In this document: in pieces, positions 1-8,331 of the stretch
Numbering within the stretch: the stretch's first letter is position 1
How the letters are laid out: every line of letters starts with the position of its first letter
DNA from: DLKC01 sp002478885
GTDB lineage: Bacteria > Bacteroidota > Bacteroidia > Chitinophagales > Chitinophagaceae
NCBI GenBank assembly: GCA_046329585.1
Contig: JAXLUI010000001.1
Span: 2,294,001-2,358,000 of the forward strand
Direction: 5' to 3'
DNA: 64,000 nt
Notes under the pieces: model-generated
Told to the model about the DNA's origin: nothing
The model's database searches: none
What the model saw: only the letters and a program-made list of their open reading frames with translations
Translations under genes and position numbers: made by a program

Positions 1-969
1 GATACGGCTAAGAGAATAGATATTGCAGGCAACCATACTGCAACACACCTGATGCATGCGGCATTAAGAAAAGTATTGGGTAAACATGTGCAACAAAAAG
101 GATCGTTGGTAAACGCCGAACATTTGCGTTTCGACTTTTCGCATTTTGCAAAAATGAGCGATGACGAACTACGTCAAGTCGAGCTGATCGTTAACGACAA
201 GATTCGCGAAAACATAAAAGTAGAGGTGAGATATCTGCCAAAAGAAGAAGCAATGGCCAATGGCGCCATGGCCTTGTTTGGCGAGAAATATGGTGACACA
301 GTAAGGGTTGTTACGGTTGACCCGAATTTTTCTGTTGAGTTGTGTGGTGGAACACACGTATTCTATACGGGTGCTATCGGCAATTTCAAAATTCTTTCGG
401 AAGCCGCTACTGCTGCGGGCGTTCGTAGAATTGAGGCGATCACAGGCGTTGCTGCTCAAAATTATTTTTACGAACAACTCAGGAGCATTAAAGAGATTGC
501 TGCCGTATTGAAAACGAGCGATCCTGTTAAGGCCCTGAAACAAATTGTTGACGACAAAAATGCACTCGAGAAAAAAGTAGAGCGTCTTGAGAACCGTTTA
601 CTGAACGAAACAAAAAAAGAACTGCTACAGCAGGTTGTTGAAATAAATGGTTTCAATTTTATCGGTGCGGTTTTAGAGGCAACCAGCGCCGAGGCGTTGA
701 AGAAACTCTGTTTCGATTTTAAATCAGCACTTACCAATTATGTTGTAGTACTTGCTGCAAATATAGATGGCAAGGCAAATGTTGCCGTACTGATAGATGA
801 AAACATCGTGAACTCAAAAGGGCTCGAAGCACCGAAGATTATTAAAGAACATATTGCACCGCTTATCAAAGGTGGCGGCGGTGGACAAAAAACTCTAGCA
901 ACCGCTGGTGGACAGGATGCAAGCAACCTCAATCTTGTTGTTGAAAAAGTAAAAGCTTTATTGCAATAA
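1..969 (+). CDS. alaS: Alanyl-tRNA synthetase, C-terminal part (5' end outside window)
   Basis: Charges tRNA-Ala and clears mischarged tRNA in the cytoplasm. The frame is open from base 1, so the catalytic N-terminal half lies upstream of the window. The visible part starts in the editing domain with the HTATH zinc motif (about bases 34-48), continues to the second zinc motif CGGTH (about bases 343-357), then a coiled linker and the C-Ala domain ending in the glycine-rich GGGGGQK segment. This order is diagnostic of AlaRS. The stop is followed at once by the first intergenic repeat pair. Confidence 0.97.
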   Translation, partial: DTAKRIDIAGNHTATHLMHAALRKVLGKHVQQKGSLVNAEHLRFDFSHFAKMSDDELRQVELIVNDKIRENIKVEVRYLPKEEAMANGAMALFGEKYGDTVRVVTVDPNFSVELCGGTHVFYTGAIGNFKILSEAATAAGVRRIEAITGVAAQNYFYEQLRSIKEIAAVLKTSDPVKALKQIVDDKNALEKKVERLENRLLNETKKELLQQVVEINGFNFIGAVLEATSAEALKKLCFDFKSALTNYVVVLAANIDGKANVAVLIDENIVNSKGLEAPKIIKEHIAPLIKGGGGGQKTLATAGGQDASNLNLVVEKVKALLQ

Positions 970-971
970 AA

Positions 972-1180
972 TTTTGATAGCCGGCTGCTGTGCGAATGGC
1001 ATCTTCGTTGTGTCACTCACTTGTACAGTAGAAGCAATAAGCAGCTGTCACAAGAGTTCATAAATGCTGTTATGCCCACGACTATAAATAAGCTTGAGTC
1101 TTGCTGCATGTAGCGTTGATGCACAAGAGTGCGACGCAACGGATGCTTAACCGGAGTTGTGAAAGCCGGGCCACAAAAAA
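972..1180. repeat. Intergenic inverted repeat pair A
   Basis: Two facing units lie between the convergent alaS and the next leftward gene. The left core at 1007-1026 is the GTGTCACTCAC variant; the right core at 1121-1140 is the common GTGCGACGC form. The outer ends (AGCCGGC at about 980, GCCGGGCCACAAAAA at about 1165-1180) abut the two stop codons. The arms belong to different subfamilies, so this pair is mixed. Confidence 0.85.
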
Positions 1181-1185
1181 TTACA

Positions 1186-1674
1186 CTACACAAAGAATTT
1201 ATCGATCATCATTACCGCGATGGTCACGGTAATCCACATCCAGTTTTTTACGGTGGGTTTGTATTTTGTTCTGAATGGTTTTAAAATCAGTGCGGCTAGT
1301 ATAATAAAACATATGATGGAAAGCAGCCCGTAACCTTTAAAGTTGGCCGCATAAGGTAGCGTGCCATTTGTTGAATTTGCCCTTGATGAAATGAAAAGTA
1401 ACAGCGCAAACGTTGCCGTTGAAATGATAGAAAGCATCCAACCGTTTTTGTCGTTGAATAAAAGCATAGTGCCGCCAAACACGGCAATAAGGCTAACGAT
1501 GGTGCTCAAATGGTTTCCCCTGATCATGCTGGAGTAAGTGACTTTGCCGGTTGCCAAAAAACCACTGCCTGACATTTCTGCAAACATGTGCACCATGCTG
1601 TACAAAACAAAGCAGCCCCATACGGCAATCAGTACGCCCAAAACTTTTTCGATAACAGACCACGTTTTATTCAT
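1186..1674 (-). CDS. Hypothetical membrane protein, about five TM segments
   Basis: A 162-residue protein I do not recognise. Hydrophobic stretches at about 9-32, 55-73, 79-94, 112-130 and 143-158 suggest an inner-membrane protein with about five helices and no clear catalytic motif. It follows the nucleoside hydrolase gene on the same strand after about 40 bp, so it may be the last gene of the nucleoside/ribose operon, but nothing in its sequence ties it to that pathway. Confidence 0.7.
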   Translation of the reverse strand: MNKTWSVIEKVLGVLIAVWGCFVLYSMVHMFAEMSGSGFLATGKVTYSSMIRGNHLSTIVSLIAVFGGTMLLFNDKNGWMLSIISTATFALLLFISSRANSTNGTLPYAANFKGYGLLSIICFIILAALILKPFRTKYKPTVKNWMWITVTIAVMMIDKFFV

Positions 1675-1713
1675 CCCAAAATTATGTGGCGGTAAATATA
1701 GCAGTTATTGTGT

Positions 1714-2712
1714 TTATTTTTTTACAGGCTGATGCTGTATCAAATGATTAATATAATCTTCGGTTGCCTTTGGAGTAAGCTGTTCTGCCAGGTAATACTG
1801 TCCCTGTTGATTTGAATTCCAGCTGTCACTACCGTTGTCGTTTACGGTAATCTTGCCGGCAACCAATTTAAACCAGGGTAAAGCACCTTTCACTGCAACA
1901 AGCACAGCAGTTTCATCCCAGCTCATGCGGCCGTTGTTGTCTTCCTTTGCCATGGGCAAACAAATACGGAACACATCTTTCACAGGGCTATTATTTATTT
2001 TATTGTTCTGAACCAATGGCAAGCCGGTTTTTATTTTAGCACCTATTTCAAATCCGCTGTAAATAATTTCGGTTGGCCAATTTTCAAAAACATTTTTAGA
2101 GGCAGGTATATCTTTCATAAGATTGAACTCTGTAAAACCATCATTGCCTGGGAATTTTCCTGCCATGCTTACCAGTTGTTTTACCTTCTTAGCGACTAAA
2201 GTGCTGCCATCCATATCGGAATATTCATCAGGGTTTGACAGCAGCAGGTTAGAAACATTTGTAAGAAAGCCAACTGTAATAATCGTAACAGAATGGTCGG
2301 GTTGTTTTGACAATATCTTTCTGTAAAGCGTTACCACGTCAGCTGCTTCTGCATTACTTTTTATTTTGTGCGTATAATTCGCGATCACCGTATCAGTCCA
2401 GTGTTGAAAGTCGCGTACATCAACGGCGTTTCCTTTCGGCACGCCTATTGGAATTCCTGGCCTGCCGAAATAAGTGTTGAATACATTAAGCACTGCCGCA
2501 ATGCCTTCATATTTATTACTTGCCATAGTGGCGAGAATGGAAATATAGTCGCTATCCGCAAAAGCATGCAGCATGGTAATAGCACCAACATCATCATAGT
2601 CAGGCCCGATATCTGTATCAAAAATCACCCCAGCCGGCTTTGCCTTTTTTTGTGCACCCACAGAAGGTGCAAACAGGGTCGCAAGAAACAACAGTAATAC
2701 TATCCTGGTCAT
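1714..2712 (-). CDS. Secreted nucleoside hydrolase (IUNH family)
   Basis: Predicted to hydrolyse ribonucleosides to base and ribose outside the cytoplasm. The 332-residue protein starts with a signal peptide (about 1-20, ending GAQ), followed by the family's Ca-binding aspartate cluster DTDIGPDYDD (D32, D34, D38, D40, D41). It lies 12 bp after the ribokinase gene and in the same operon as a DMT-type transporter. The context suggests extracytoplasmic nucleoside cleavage, ribose uptake and phosphorylation. Specificity (inosine-uridine preferring or other) cannot be read from the sequence. Confidence 0.88.
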   Translation of the reverse strand: MTRIVLLLFLATLFAPSVGAQKKAKPAGVIFDTDIGPDYDDVGAITMLHAFADSDYISILATMASNKYEGIAAVLNVFNTYFGRPGIPIGVPKGNAVDVRDFQHWTDTVIANYTHKIKSNAEAADVVTLYRKILSKQPDHSVTIITVGFLTNVSNLLLSNPDEYSDMDGSTLVAKKVKQLVSMAGKFPGNDGFTEFNLMKDIPASKNVFENWPTEIIYSGFEIGAKIKTGLPLVQNNKINNSPVKDVFRICLPMAKEDNNGRMSWDETAVLVAVKGALPWFKLVAGKITVNDNGSDSWNSNQQGQYYLAEQLTPKATEDYINHLIQHQPVKK

Positions 2713-2723
2713 TATTAATTCAT

Positions 2724-3641
2724 TTAAACTTTAAAAATCTCATCCACTTCTCTTCGCATTGGTATGGAAGCCTGTGCACCATGTTTTGTAACAGCGAGCG
2801 CTGCGGCTATATTCGCAAACCTGGCCGCTGCATCAATAGGCATGCCTTCAGACAGGGCAACAGTTAATGCACCACAGAAGGTATCGCCAGCCGCAACGGT
2901 GTCAACAATTGTCTCCACATAATGCGCAGCGACCATACCTTTGAAAGTGTGGTCAGATATAAAACAACCTTTGTCGGCCATCGTTATAATTACCGTAGGA
3001 ATACCCTTTTCGTGAAACCATGTTACCGCCCATGCTGCATCATCAGCACTTTTTACTTCAATGCCGGTGAAAAACTCGGTTTCTGTCTGGTTAGGAATAA
3101 TAATATCAACATTGCAAAGCATGTCATCATTGAGGAATGATGCAGGCGCAGGGTTTAATATCACGTTCTTTTGATGCTTCCTCGCGAGTTCAACTGTATG
3201 CTCAACAACGTTCAACGGAATTTCCAGTTGCAGTAAAACGTAGTCGCAATTGGCAATAATAAGTTCTGCTTTGTCTATTTCCGCATTTTGTAACCCACTA
3301 TTTGCACCCGGTGCAACAATAATACTGTTCTCGCCACTATCTGCAACTGCAATTAGCGCAACACCTGAAGGCAGTTGCGCATCTTTTGTCACATGCGAAA
3401 TATCTATGCCTTCTTTTGCCAGGTTTTCCAATGCTTGTCCGCCAAAAACATCGCTGCCTACTTTAGCGATCATTTGCACCGTTCCGCCGAGTCTTGCTGC
3501 AGCGACAGCCTGGTTGGCGCCCTTGCCACCTCCTGTAATAAAAAAGTAATTGCCAAGTATGGTCTCACCAGGCTTCGGAATATGTTGTGTGCGCACAACC
3601 ATATCGGTATTTATACTACCCGTGATAAGAATTTTGCTCAT
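2724..3641 (-). CDS. rbsK: Ribokinase (PfkB family)
   Basis: Phosphorylates D-ribose to ribose 5-phosphate with ATP. The 305-residue length is typical. The N-terminal PfkB signature is present (GSINTD at 8-13, GGGKGANQA at about 37-45), as is the C-terminal signature DTVAAGDTF with the catalytic base Asp near residue 250. It lies between a transporter gene (11 bp upstream) and a nucleoside hydrolase gene (12 bp downstream) in a tight leftward operon. Ribose is the best guess for the substrate; other PfkB sugars or nucleosides cannot be excluded. Confidence 0.9.
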   Translation of the reverse strand: MSKILITGSINTDMVVRTQHIPKPGETILGNYFFITGGGKGANQAVAAARLGGTVQMIAKVGSDVFGGQALENLAKEGIDISHVTKDAQLPSGVALIAVADSGENSIIVAPGANSGLQNAEIDKAELIIANCDYVLLQLEIPLNVVEHTVELARKHQKNVILNPAPASFLNDDMLCNVDIIIPNQTETEFFTGIEVKSADDAAWAVTWFHEKGIPTVIITMADKGCFISDHTFKGMVAAHYVETIVDTVAAGDTFCGALTVALSEGMPIDAAARFANIAAALAVTKHGAQASIPMRREVDEIFKV

Positions 3642-3651
3642 AGTATTTTTG

Positions 3652-4650
3652 TCAGAGTTTGGTTAAGATGATGCATGCAAGGCCAACAATATAAAGCACC
3701 AGCATAATGTTAAGTAATGTTTGTGTAGAACGTGATGCACCTTTGAATTCCTTCCAGATAAAAATGCCCCATAATGCCGCAACAACTGTTGCACCCTGCC
3801 CGAGGCCATAAGCAATGGCCGGACTTGTTTTACCTGTCGCAATAATATTAAAGCTCATACCAACGCACCAGATCAGGCCACCAAGAATGCCCATGAGATG
3901 ATTGCGGGAACCACCTTTGAAATATTGCGATGCGCTCACCGGCTCGCCTGCAAAGGGTCTGCGCATGAGGTACGTATTGAAAATAAAATTGCTTACAAAA
4001 ATACCTGCTGCAAAAAATACCATTGCTGAGTATGGACTTACCTTACCAACTTCAGGCCTATTGAAATCACTGAACATAGCACTTGCAACAAACCTGTAAA
4101 ACAGGCCCATTAGCAAGCCGCTCACAACAGAAATAGCAAGCCCTTTTGTAGATGTTGACTGATTGTTCGCTGATGCTTTTTTATATGCGACCGCATTAAT
4201 AATAATTGCCGCCGCAATTAAAGCTACGCCGGCAAACAATAACAGCACATTGCCTTCGGGCTGCGCGATATAATTCAATACAACACCGAGCACGAGCGCA
4301 ATGCCTATGCCCACCGGGAACGCGACCGCCATTCCTGCAATCGCAATCGCTGCTACCAACAAGATATTGGCAATATTGAATACAATGCCGCCAGTAAATG
4401 CAGATAACAGATTTGATGAGTCGGCTTGTTGAAGATCGGCTATAAAGCTTCTTCCCGCATTGCCGCTGCTCCCAAGTGTAAAAGCAAATAAAACTGCAGC
4501 AAGCAAAATACCGATCGTGTAATCCCAGTAAAATAGTTCAAAACGCCAGCTAGCAGCGGCAAGCTTTTGTGTATTGGCCCAGGAGCCCCAGCAAAGCATG
4601 GTGATAACGCAAAATATAACAGCGGTTACATAACTTTCTACTGCAAACAT
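3652..4650 (-). CDS. DMT-superfamily sugar/nucleobase transporter
   Basis: An integral membrane protein of 332 residues with about ten hydrophobic helices, resembling the GRP/RhaT-like and ureide-permease branches of the drug/metabolite transporter superfamily. I chose the ATG at 4650 (MFAVESY) because helix 1 starts directly after it; the frame also allows an upstream start at 4725, but that 25-residue extension is polar and unlike the family. It is the first gene of the operon with ribokinase and nucleoside hydrolase, so ribose (or a nucleoside) is the inferred substrate. Confidence 0.8.
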   Translation of the reverse strand: MFAVESYVTAVIFCVITMLCWGSWANTQKLAAASWRFELFYWDYTIGILLAAVLFAFTLGSSGNAGRSFIADLQQADSSNLLSAFTGGIVFNIANILLVAAIAIAGMAVAFPVGIGIALVLGVVLNYIAQPEGNVLLLFAGVALIAAAIIINAVAYKKASANNQSTSTKGLAISVVSGLLMGLFYRFVASAMFSDFNRPEVGKVSPYSAMVFFAAGIFVSNFIFNTYLMRRPFAGEPVSASQYFKGGSRNHLMGILGGLIWCVGMSFNIIATGKTSPAIAYGLGQGATVVAALWGIFIWKEFKGASRSTQTLLNIMLVLYIVGLACIILTKL

Positions 4651-4734
4651 GTTCGATAGTTTAATGGTGCTTTTAAAGATACAGGATTGCTTTAAACCGA
4701 ATTGTTTTGGCGGCGATTTTATCAAGAAGATTTT

Positions 4735-4789
4735 TTATGGGGTGTGCAGTTGATTAAATGGCATCGCCTGTTGTGTCACTCACTTCATA
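4735..4789 (-). repeat. Single repeat unit, left orientation, GTGTCACTCAC variant
   Basis: The core at 4770-4789 reads GTTGTGTCACTCACTTCATA, matching the variant subfamily. It is preceded by GCATCGCC, the usual flank of the core. No facing partner is found before the next gene. It separates the transporter start from the end of the cytochrome gene. Confidence 0.7.
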
Positions 4790-4819
4790 GTTCAGAACTT
4801 CTATTGGCAGACCAAAACT

Positions 4820-5326
4820 CTATTTGAGATTTTCCGGCAACTTGAATTGTTGGTTTGCAACTGGCAAAGCGGATGGTATGGTAACGATATTAAACCCATA
4901 GTCAACTGAGCGATGGCAATTGTTGCAGGTATTTGTGAGAGCGATAAAACTTTGACGGAATAAGGCCGAGTCTTTTTTTACGATGGCGTTGTTCACGGTA
5001 TCAAGCGCGGGGGCTAGCATACCAACTTCTTTTGATTCGGGCCTCTCAGCTGCATAGATTTTTATATCGTCCACCGATTCCATTATTTCATGAATCTCAA
5101 AATCTGCCAGCCTCCAGTTCGCATTCATGCCCGCGAACCAAAGTTTGGCGTGGTGTGTTTGTATGCTGCTCATAAACTCACCAAGCCCAGGTTTGTATGC
5201 ATGATCAATTACTGACTGCAGGCTGTCTGTTTTATATTGAAGCTTTAAAGTATTGTCGTTGTTATTGCAGGCGCAAAGGCTACATAGTGCACTAATAATT
5301 GCAGCGGGCATTTTGATGATTGGCAT
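4820..5326 (-). CDS. c-type cytochrome lipoprotein
   Basis: A 168-residue exported protein with one heme-attachment motif CNNCH (residues 134-138). The N-terminus (MPIIKMPAAIISALCSLCAC) looks like a lipoprotein signal with Cys20 as the lipidated residue. I chose the ATG at 5326 because the in-frame upstream start at 5374 would place a polar extension before the signal. It is the third gene after a GMC dehydrogenase and its subunit-3-like partner, so it may take electrons from that enzyme, although about 135 bp and a hairpin separate it from the preceding gene. Confidence 0.75.
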   Translation of the reverse strand: MPIIKMPAAIISALCSLCACNNNDNTLKLQYKTDSLQSVIDHAYKPGLGEFMSSIQTHHAKLWFAGMNANWRLADFEIHEIMESVDDIKIYAAERPESKEVGMLAPALDTVNNAIVKKDSALFRQSFIALTNTCNNCHRSVDYGFNIVTIPSALPVANQQFKLPENLK

Positions 5327-5394
5327 GGTATTGCTTTTTGTAAAATGACCAAGGATAAAGTTAGGCAGATACAATCAACTTTACTAAATATGAA

Positions 5395-5424
5395 GACCTG
5401 CCTGGTTTCAAAGCCGGGCAGGTC
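5395..5424 (-). terminator. Hairpin between subunit-3 and cytochrome genes
   Basis: GACCTGCC pairs with GGCAGGTC around a short loop. It lies just downstream of the leftward subunit-3 gene. The following T-run is weak, so it could equally be a processing or attenuation hairpin. Confidence 0.4.
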
Positions 5425-5462
5425 CCTTCAAAAATTCAAAAGCCATTGGCCGTTACAATTTC

Positions 5463-6128
5463 TTATGCCTTATCAAAACTCACACATTCTTTCAGCTCCT
5501 TTTCTGTATAAGCATACCCATATTGTTTAAGCACGTCGTCGGGAACACCATTCCATTGATTAGGTGTATTGCCCTGGTAATCTACATCTTTCCAACCTAT
5601 TTCTGTGGAATAAAAACCTGTTGCGGTAAGATCACGCATCAGGTTAAAAAACGCAACACCCTGCGCCATTTCGGGTTTTGCTTTTTTGGGATAAGCAATC
5701 ATGTCAACCATTTCGATCTGTTGTTGTTGCGTGCAATCTTTAAACGCCTTTTCGTAGCGGTTAAGGCACTGCATGTCAAGCCAACGCAGGCCACCGCGAA
5801 GTGGCGTTTGGTGTTCGGTCATTTCTTTTACGATCTGCCCGATGAATTCCGGCACTTTGGCATCAGATGCACTACCGCTCACGTCATCTTTCGGAATAAT
5901 GATGTCGGCAAGAATAGTAATGGTAGCCATTTCATCTGCGGTGAAAAAAGCCTTCATGTTTTTCAGCTCTTCTTCATGTTCTTTTTCTTCGGGCATACGG
6001 TTAATGCCGTCGGCAGCGGCTGCCGGAGCCACGGGTGCCGGCTTTGTATCTGTTTTGCAGGCATCAATCAATACGCCAGTTGTTACAGCGCCGATACCTA
6101 AGACTTTTAATGATTTTCTTCTATCCAT
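5463..6128 (-). CDS. Gluconate 2-dehydrogenase subunit 3-like protein
   Basis: A 221-residue exported protein of the gluconate 2-dehydrogenase subunit 3 family, the small partner of membrane-bound GMC sugar dehydrogenases. The N-terminus MDRRKSLKVLGIG is a short Tat-like or lipoprotein-like leader, with a Cys at about 24 (LIDAC). The body carries the family pattern FFTADEMATITILADIIIP at about 60-80. It lies directly downstream of the GMC flavoprotein gene with one repeat unit between them. Function is inferred from the pair; the sugar substrate is unknown. Confidence 0.85.
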   Translation of the reverse strand: MDRRKSLKVLGIGAVTTGVLIDACKTDTKPAPVAPAAAADGINRMPEEKEHEEELKNMKAFFTADEMATITILADIIIPKDDVSGSASDAKVPEFIGQIVKEMTEHQTPLRGGLRWLDMQCLNRYEKAFKDCTQQQQIEMVDMIAYPKKAKPEMAQGVAFFNLMRDLTATGFYSTEIGWKDVDYQGNTPNQWNGVPDDVLKQYGYAYTEKELKECVSFDKA

Positions 6129-6183
6129 AAAATCTCGATTTTATGTACGTTAACTGATTTTTTTTGCTGCTTTGTTTGCTGAT

Positions 6184-6235
6184 GTACAAGTGTGCGACGC
6201 AACGAAAGCTTAATCGATTTACAAGAGCCGGGCTC
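6184..6235 (+). repeat. Single repeat unit, right orientation
   Basis: The core at 6184-6203 reads GTACAAGTGTGCGACGCAAC, followed by GAAAGCTTAA and the outer end AGCCGGGCTC. The outer end touches the stop codon of the GMC gene. No facing left unit is present between 6128 and 6184. Confidence 0.85.
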
Positions 6236-7975
6236 CTATAAATTGTTTTTCTTCAGTTCATCAACGATATGCTCACTGGCACGCATCGACAAAGCAAGAA
6301 TGGTCCATGTAATATTTTTATCGGCCTGGCTGGTGAATGCGCCACCATCCACGCAGAACACGTTCTTAACATCATGCGCCTGGTTCCATGAATTGAGTAC
6401 AGAACGTTTTGGATCGCTACCCATACGCACAGAACCTGCTTCGTGAATGATATTACCGGGTGCATGCAAGCCGTAATTATTTTCAGGGCCATCATCGCCA
6501 CCCCATGTAATTACCGCACCCATTGCATGCAATATTTCTGCAAAAGTTTCTTTCATGTGTTTCGCCTGCTTGATTTCATATTCAGACGGCTTTACATTAA
6601 AGCGCAAAACAGGTATGCCATATTTGTCAACGACATTGGGATCGATCTCGCAATAATTGCTTTCAAATGCGATGGCTTCGCCACGGCCGGCCATGCCCAC
6701 ATGCGAACCAAAGAAATAACGATAATCTTCTTTCAACGAAGCACCGTAACCGCCGGCTTCTTTTTGTTTGCCTTTTACTTTATAAGTACCGTTTAGGTTT
6801 TCAATGCCCCACTGAAAACCATATACCGGCTGACCAAAGCCGCCACCATATTCAATGTGGTAACCACGGGGGAAATCGAGTTTTTTATTATCGAGCCACC
6901 ATGGTGTATAAACGTGCATCCCCCCGACTCCATCTTCGTTATAGCGTTTACGGTCGAAGAGTTCAGGAATAATACCACCCATGTCTGCGCCGGTTGAATC
7001 GTGCAGGTATTTACCAACCACGCCGTTGTTATTTGCAAGCCCGTTTGGAAAGCGTGGCGATTTTGAGTTGAGCAATAACCTAGCACTTTCACATGCACTC
7101 GCGGCAAGAATAACCACGCGGCCTTCGACCTGGTATTCCTGCAGGTCGTCTTTGTTTACATAACTTACGCCTGTTGCAACACCTTCTTTGTTGGTAAGCA
7201 CTTCACGCGCCATAGCGTTTGTGACGAGGTCAATGTTTCCAGACTTCATCGCAGGTATAACCAAACAGGAGGAGGCAGAGAAATCGCCATATACTTTACA
7301 ACTGCGGCCGCACTGGGCACAGAAGAAACATGCGCCGCGCTCTTCATTGATCTTCTTGGTAAGAATAGAAAGCCTCGATGGAATAACAGGAATGCCAATG
7401 CCGGTAGCTGCTTTTTTTATAAACAGTTCATGCAGCCGAGGTTTTGGCGGGGGGAGAAAAAATCCATCAGGATCATTTTCCAAACCTTCGTTCGTACCAA
7501 ACACACCAAGCATTTTGTCGATCTTGTCGTAGTAAGGTTTTATGTCTTCATAGCCGATTGGCCAGTCATCACCAAGTCCATCAATGCTTTTGCGTTTAAA
7601 ATCTTTGGGGCCAAAGCGAAGCGAAATTCTTCCCCAGTGATTGGTTCTGCCGCCCAGCATTCTTGCGCGCCACCATTCCCATTTGGTATCGCCCACATGG
7701 GTATACGGCTCACCGTCGATATCCCATCCCCAGTAGCAGCCGTCAAAATCGCCGAAGGGACGAAACTTAGTGCTGGCGCCTCTTCGCGGAGACTCCCAGG
7801 GTGGCCGCAACTGGTTGCTGTCTTTGGCCGGATCAAACATAGGGCCCGCTTCCAGCACACAAACTTTTAGTCCTGCATTCGCAAGCACATACGCGGCCAT
7901 GCCACCACCTGCGCCGCTGCCTACGATCACTGCATCATATTTTTTAGCAGATTTTTTAATCTGAAGATTACCCAT
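6236..7975 (-). CDS. GMC-family FAD dehydrogenase (membrane sugar dehydrogenase type)
   Basis: A flavoprotein of 579 residues that oxidises a sugar or alcohol. The dinucleotide-binding motif GSGAGGG lies near residue 20, and the C-terminal region has HEAGSVRMG and a terminal motif with DKNITWT, as in GMC enzymes. A C-x2-C-x2-C-x3-C cluster (CFFCAQCGRSC) sits in the middle, as in several gluconate-dehydrogenase-like large subunits. I chose the ATG at 7975 (MGNLQIKK); the frame runs further up to 8143, but that stretch contains an intergenic repeat core. Its partner subunit and a cytochrome c follow. Confidence 0.9.
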   Translation of the reverse strand: MGNLQIKKSAKKYDAVIVGSGAGGGMAAYVLANAGLKVCVLEAGPMFDPAKDSNQLRPPWESPRRGASTKFRPFGDFDGCYWGWDIDGEPYTHVGDTKWEWWRARMLGGRTNHWGRISLRFGPKDFKRKSIDGLGDDWPIGYEDIKPYYDKIDKMLGVFGTNEGLENDPDGFFLPPPKPRLHELFIKKAATGIGIPVIPSRLSILTKKINEERGACFFCAQCGRSCKVYGDFSASSCLVIPAMKSGNIDLVTNAMAREVLTNKEGVATGVSYVNKDDLQEYQVEGRVVILAASACESARLLLNSKSPRFPNGLANNNGVVGKYLHDSTGADMGGIIPELFDRKRYNEDGVGGMHVYTPWWLDNKKLDFPRGYHIEYGGGFGQPVYGFQWGIENLNGTYKVKGKQKEAGGYGASLKEDYRYFFGSHVGMAGRGEAIAFESNYCEIDPNVVDKYGIPVLRFNVKPSEYEIKQAKHMKETFAEILHAMGAVITWGGDDGPENNYGLHAPGNIIHEAGSVRMGSDPKRSVLNSWNQAHDVKNVFCVDGGAFTSQADKNITWTILALSMRASEHIVDELKKNNL

Positions 7976-8059
7976 TGGCAAGTATATTTTATTGGTTAAT
8001 TCAGGGCTATGAAAGTAGAACATAAAGTTGAAAAAAAGCAGGTGATGCAAACGTTTGAG

Positions 8060-8256
8060 TATTTTTTTATGGACCGATCTGCAACAATGCTCATCGGCAC
8101 CTGTTGCGTCGCACACTTGTACTGTTGAATGACGAATGGGCAAGGTTACAATTTACGTGTAATCAAAATTCACCACTGCCGGCTGATGAACAGAAAGCCG
8201 AAGTGTGCGACGCAACAACAGCATCATTTAGGTTAACAATACCGGGCCAATAAAAT
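8060..8256. repeat. Intergenic inverted repeat pair B
   Basis: Facing units lie between the divergent GMC and BNR-propeller genes (gap 7976-8331). Left core 8103-8122, right core 8197-8216. Both carry GTGTGCGACGC in the same sense, so the variable base is shared. The outer right end is ACCGGGCCAA. No gene is visible in the rest of the gap. Confidence 0.85.
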
Positions 8257-8331
8257 GACTGTTTATCATTCCGCATAAAAACGTAAGCCTATTTGTTTTA
8301 ACTTTCATGCTTATCAATATTTTTTCTGCAT

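Noticed and set aside
169..543. Long antisense frame inside alaS
   Set aside because: A shadow of the conserved alaS coding sequence; the sense strand has clear AlaRS motifs.
7976..8143. N-terminal extension of the GMC dehydrogenase frame
   Set aside because: The 56 extra codons run through the core of repeat pair B and have no family similarity; the flavin-binding fold starts right after the ATG at 7975.
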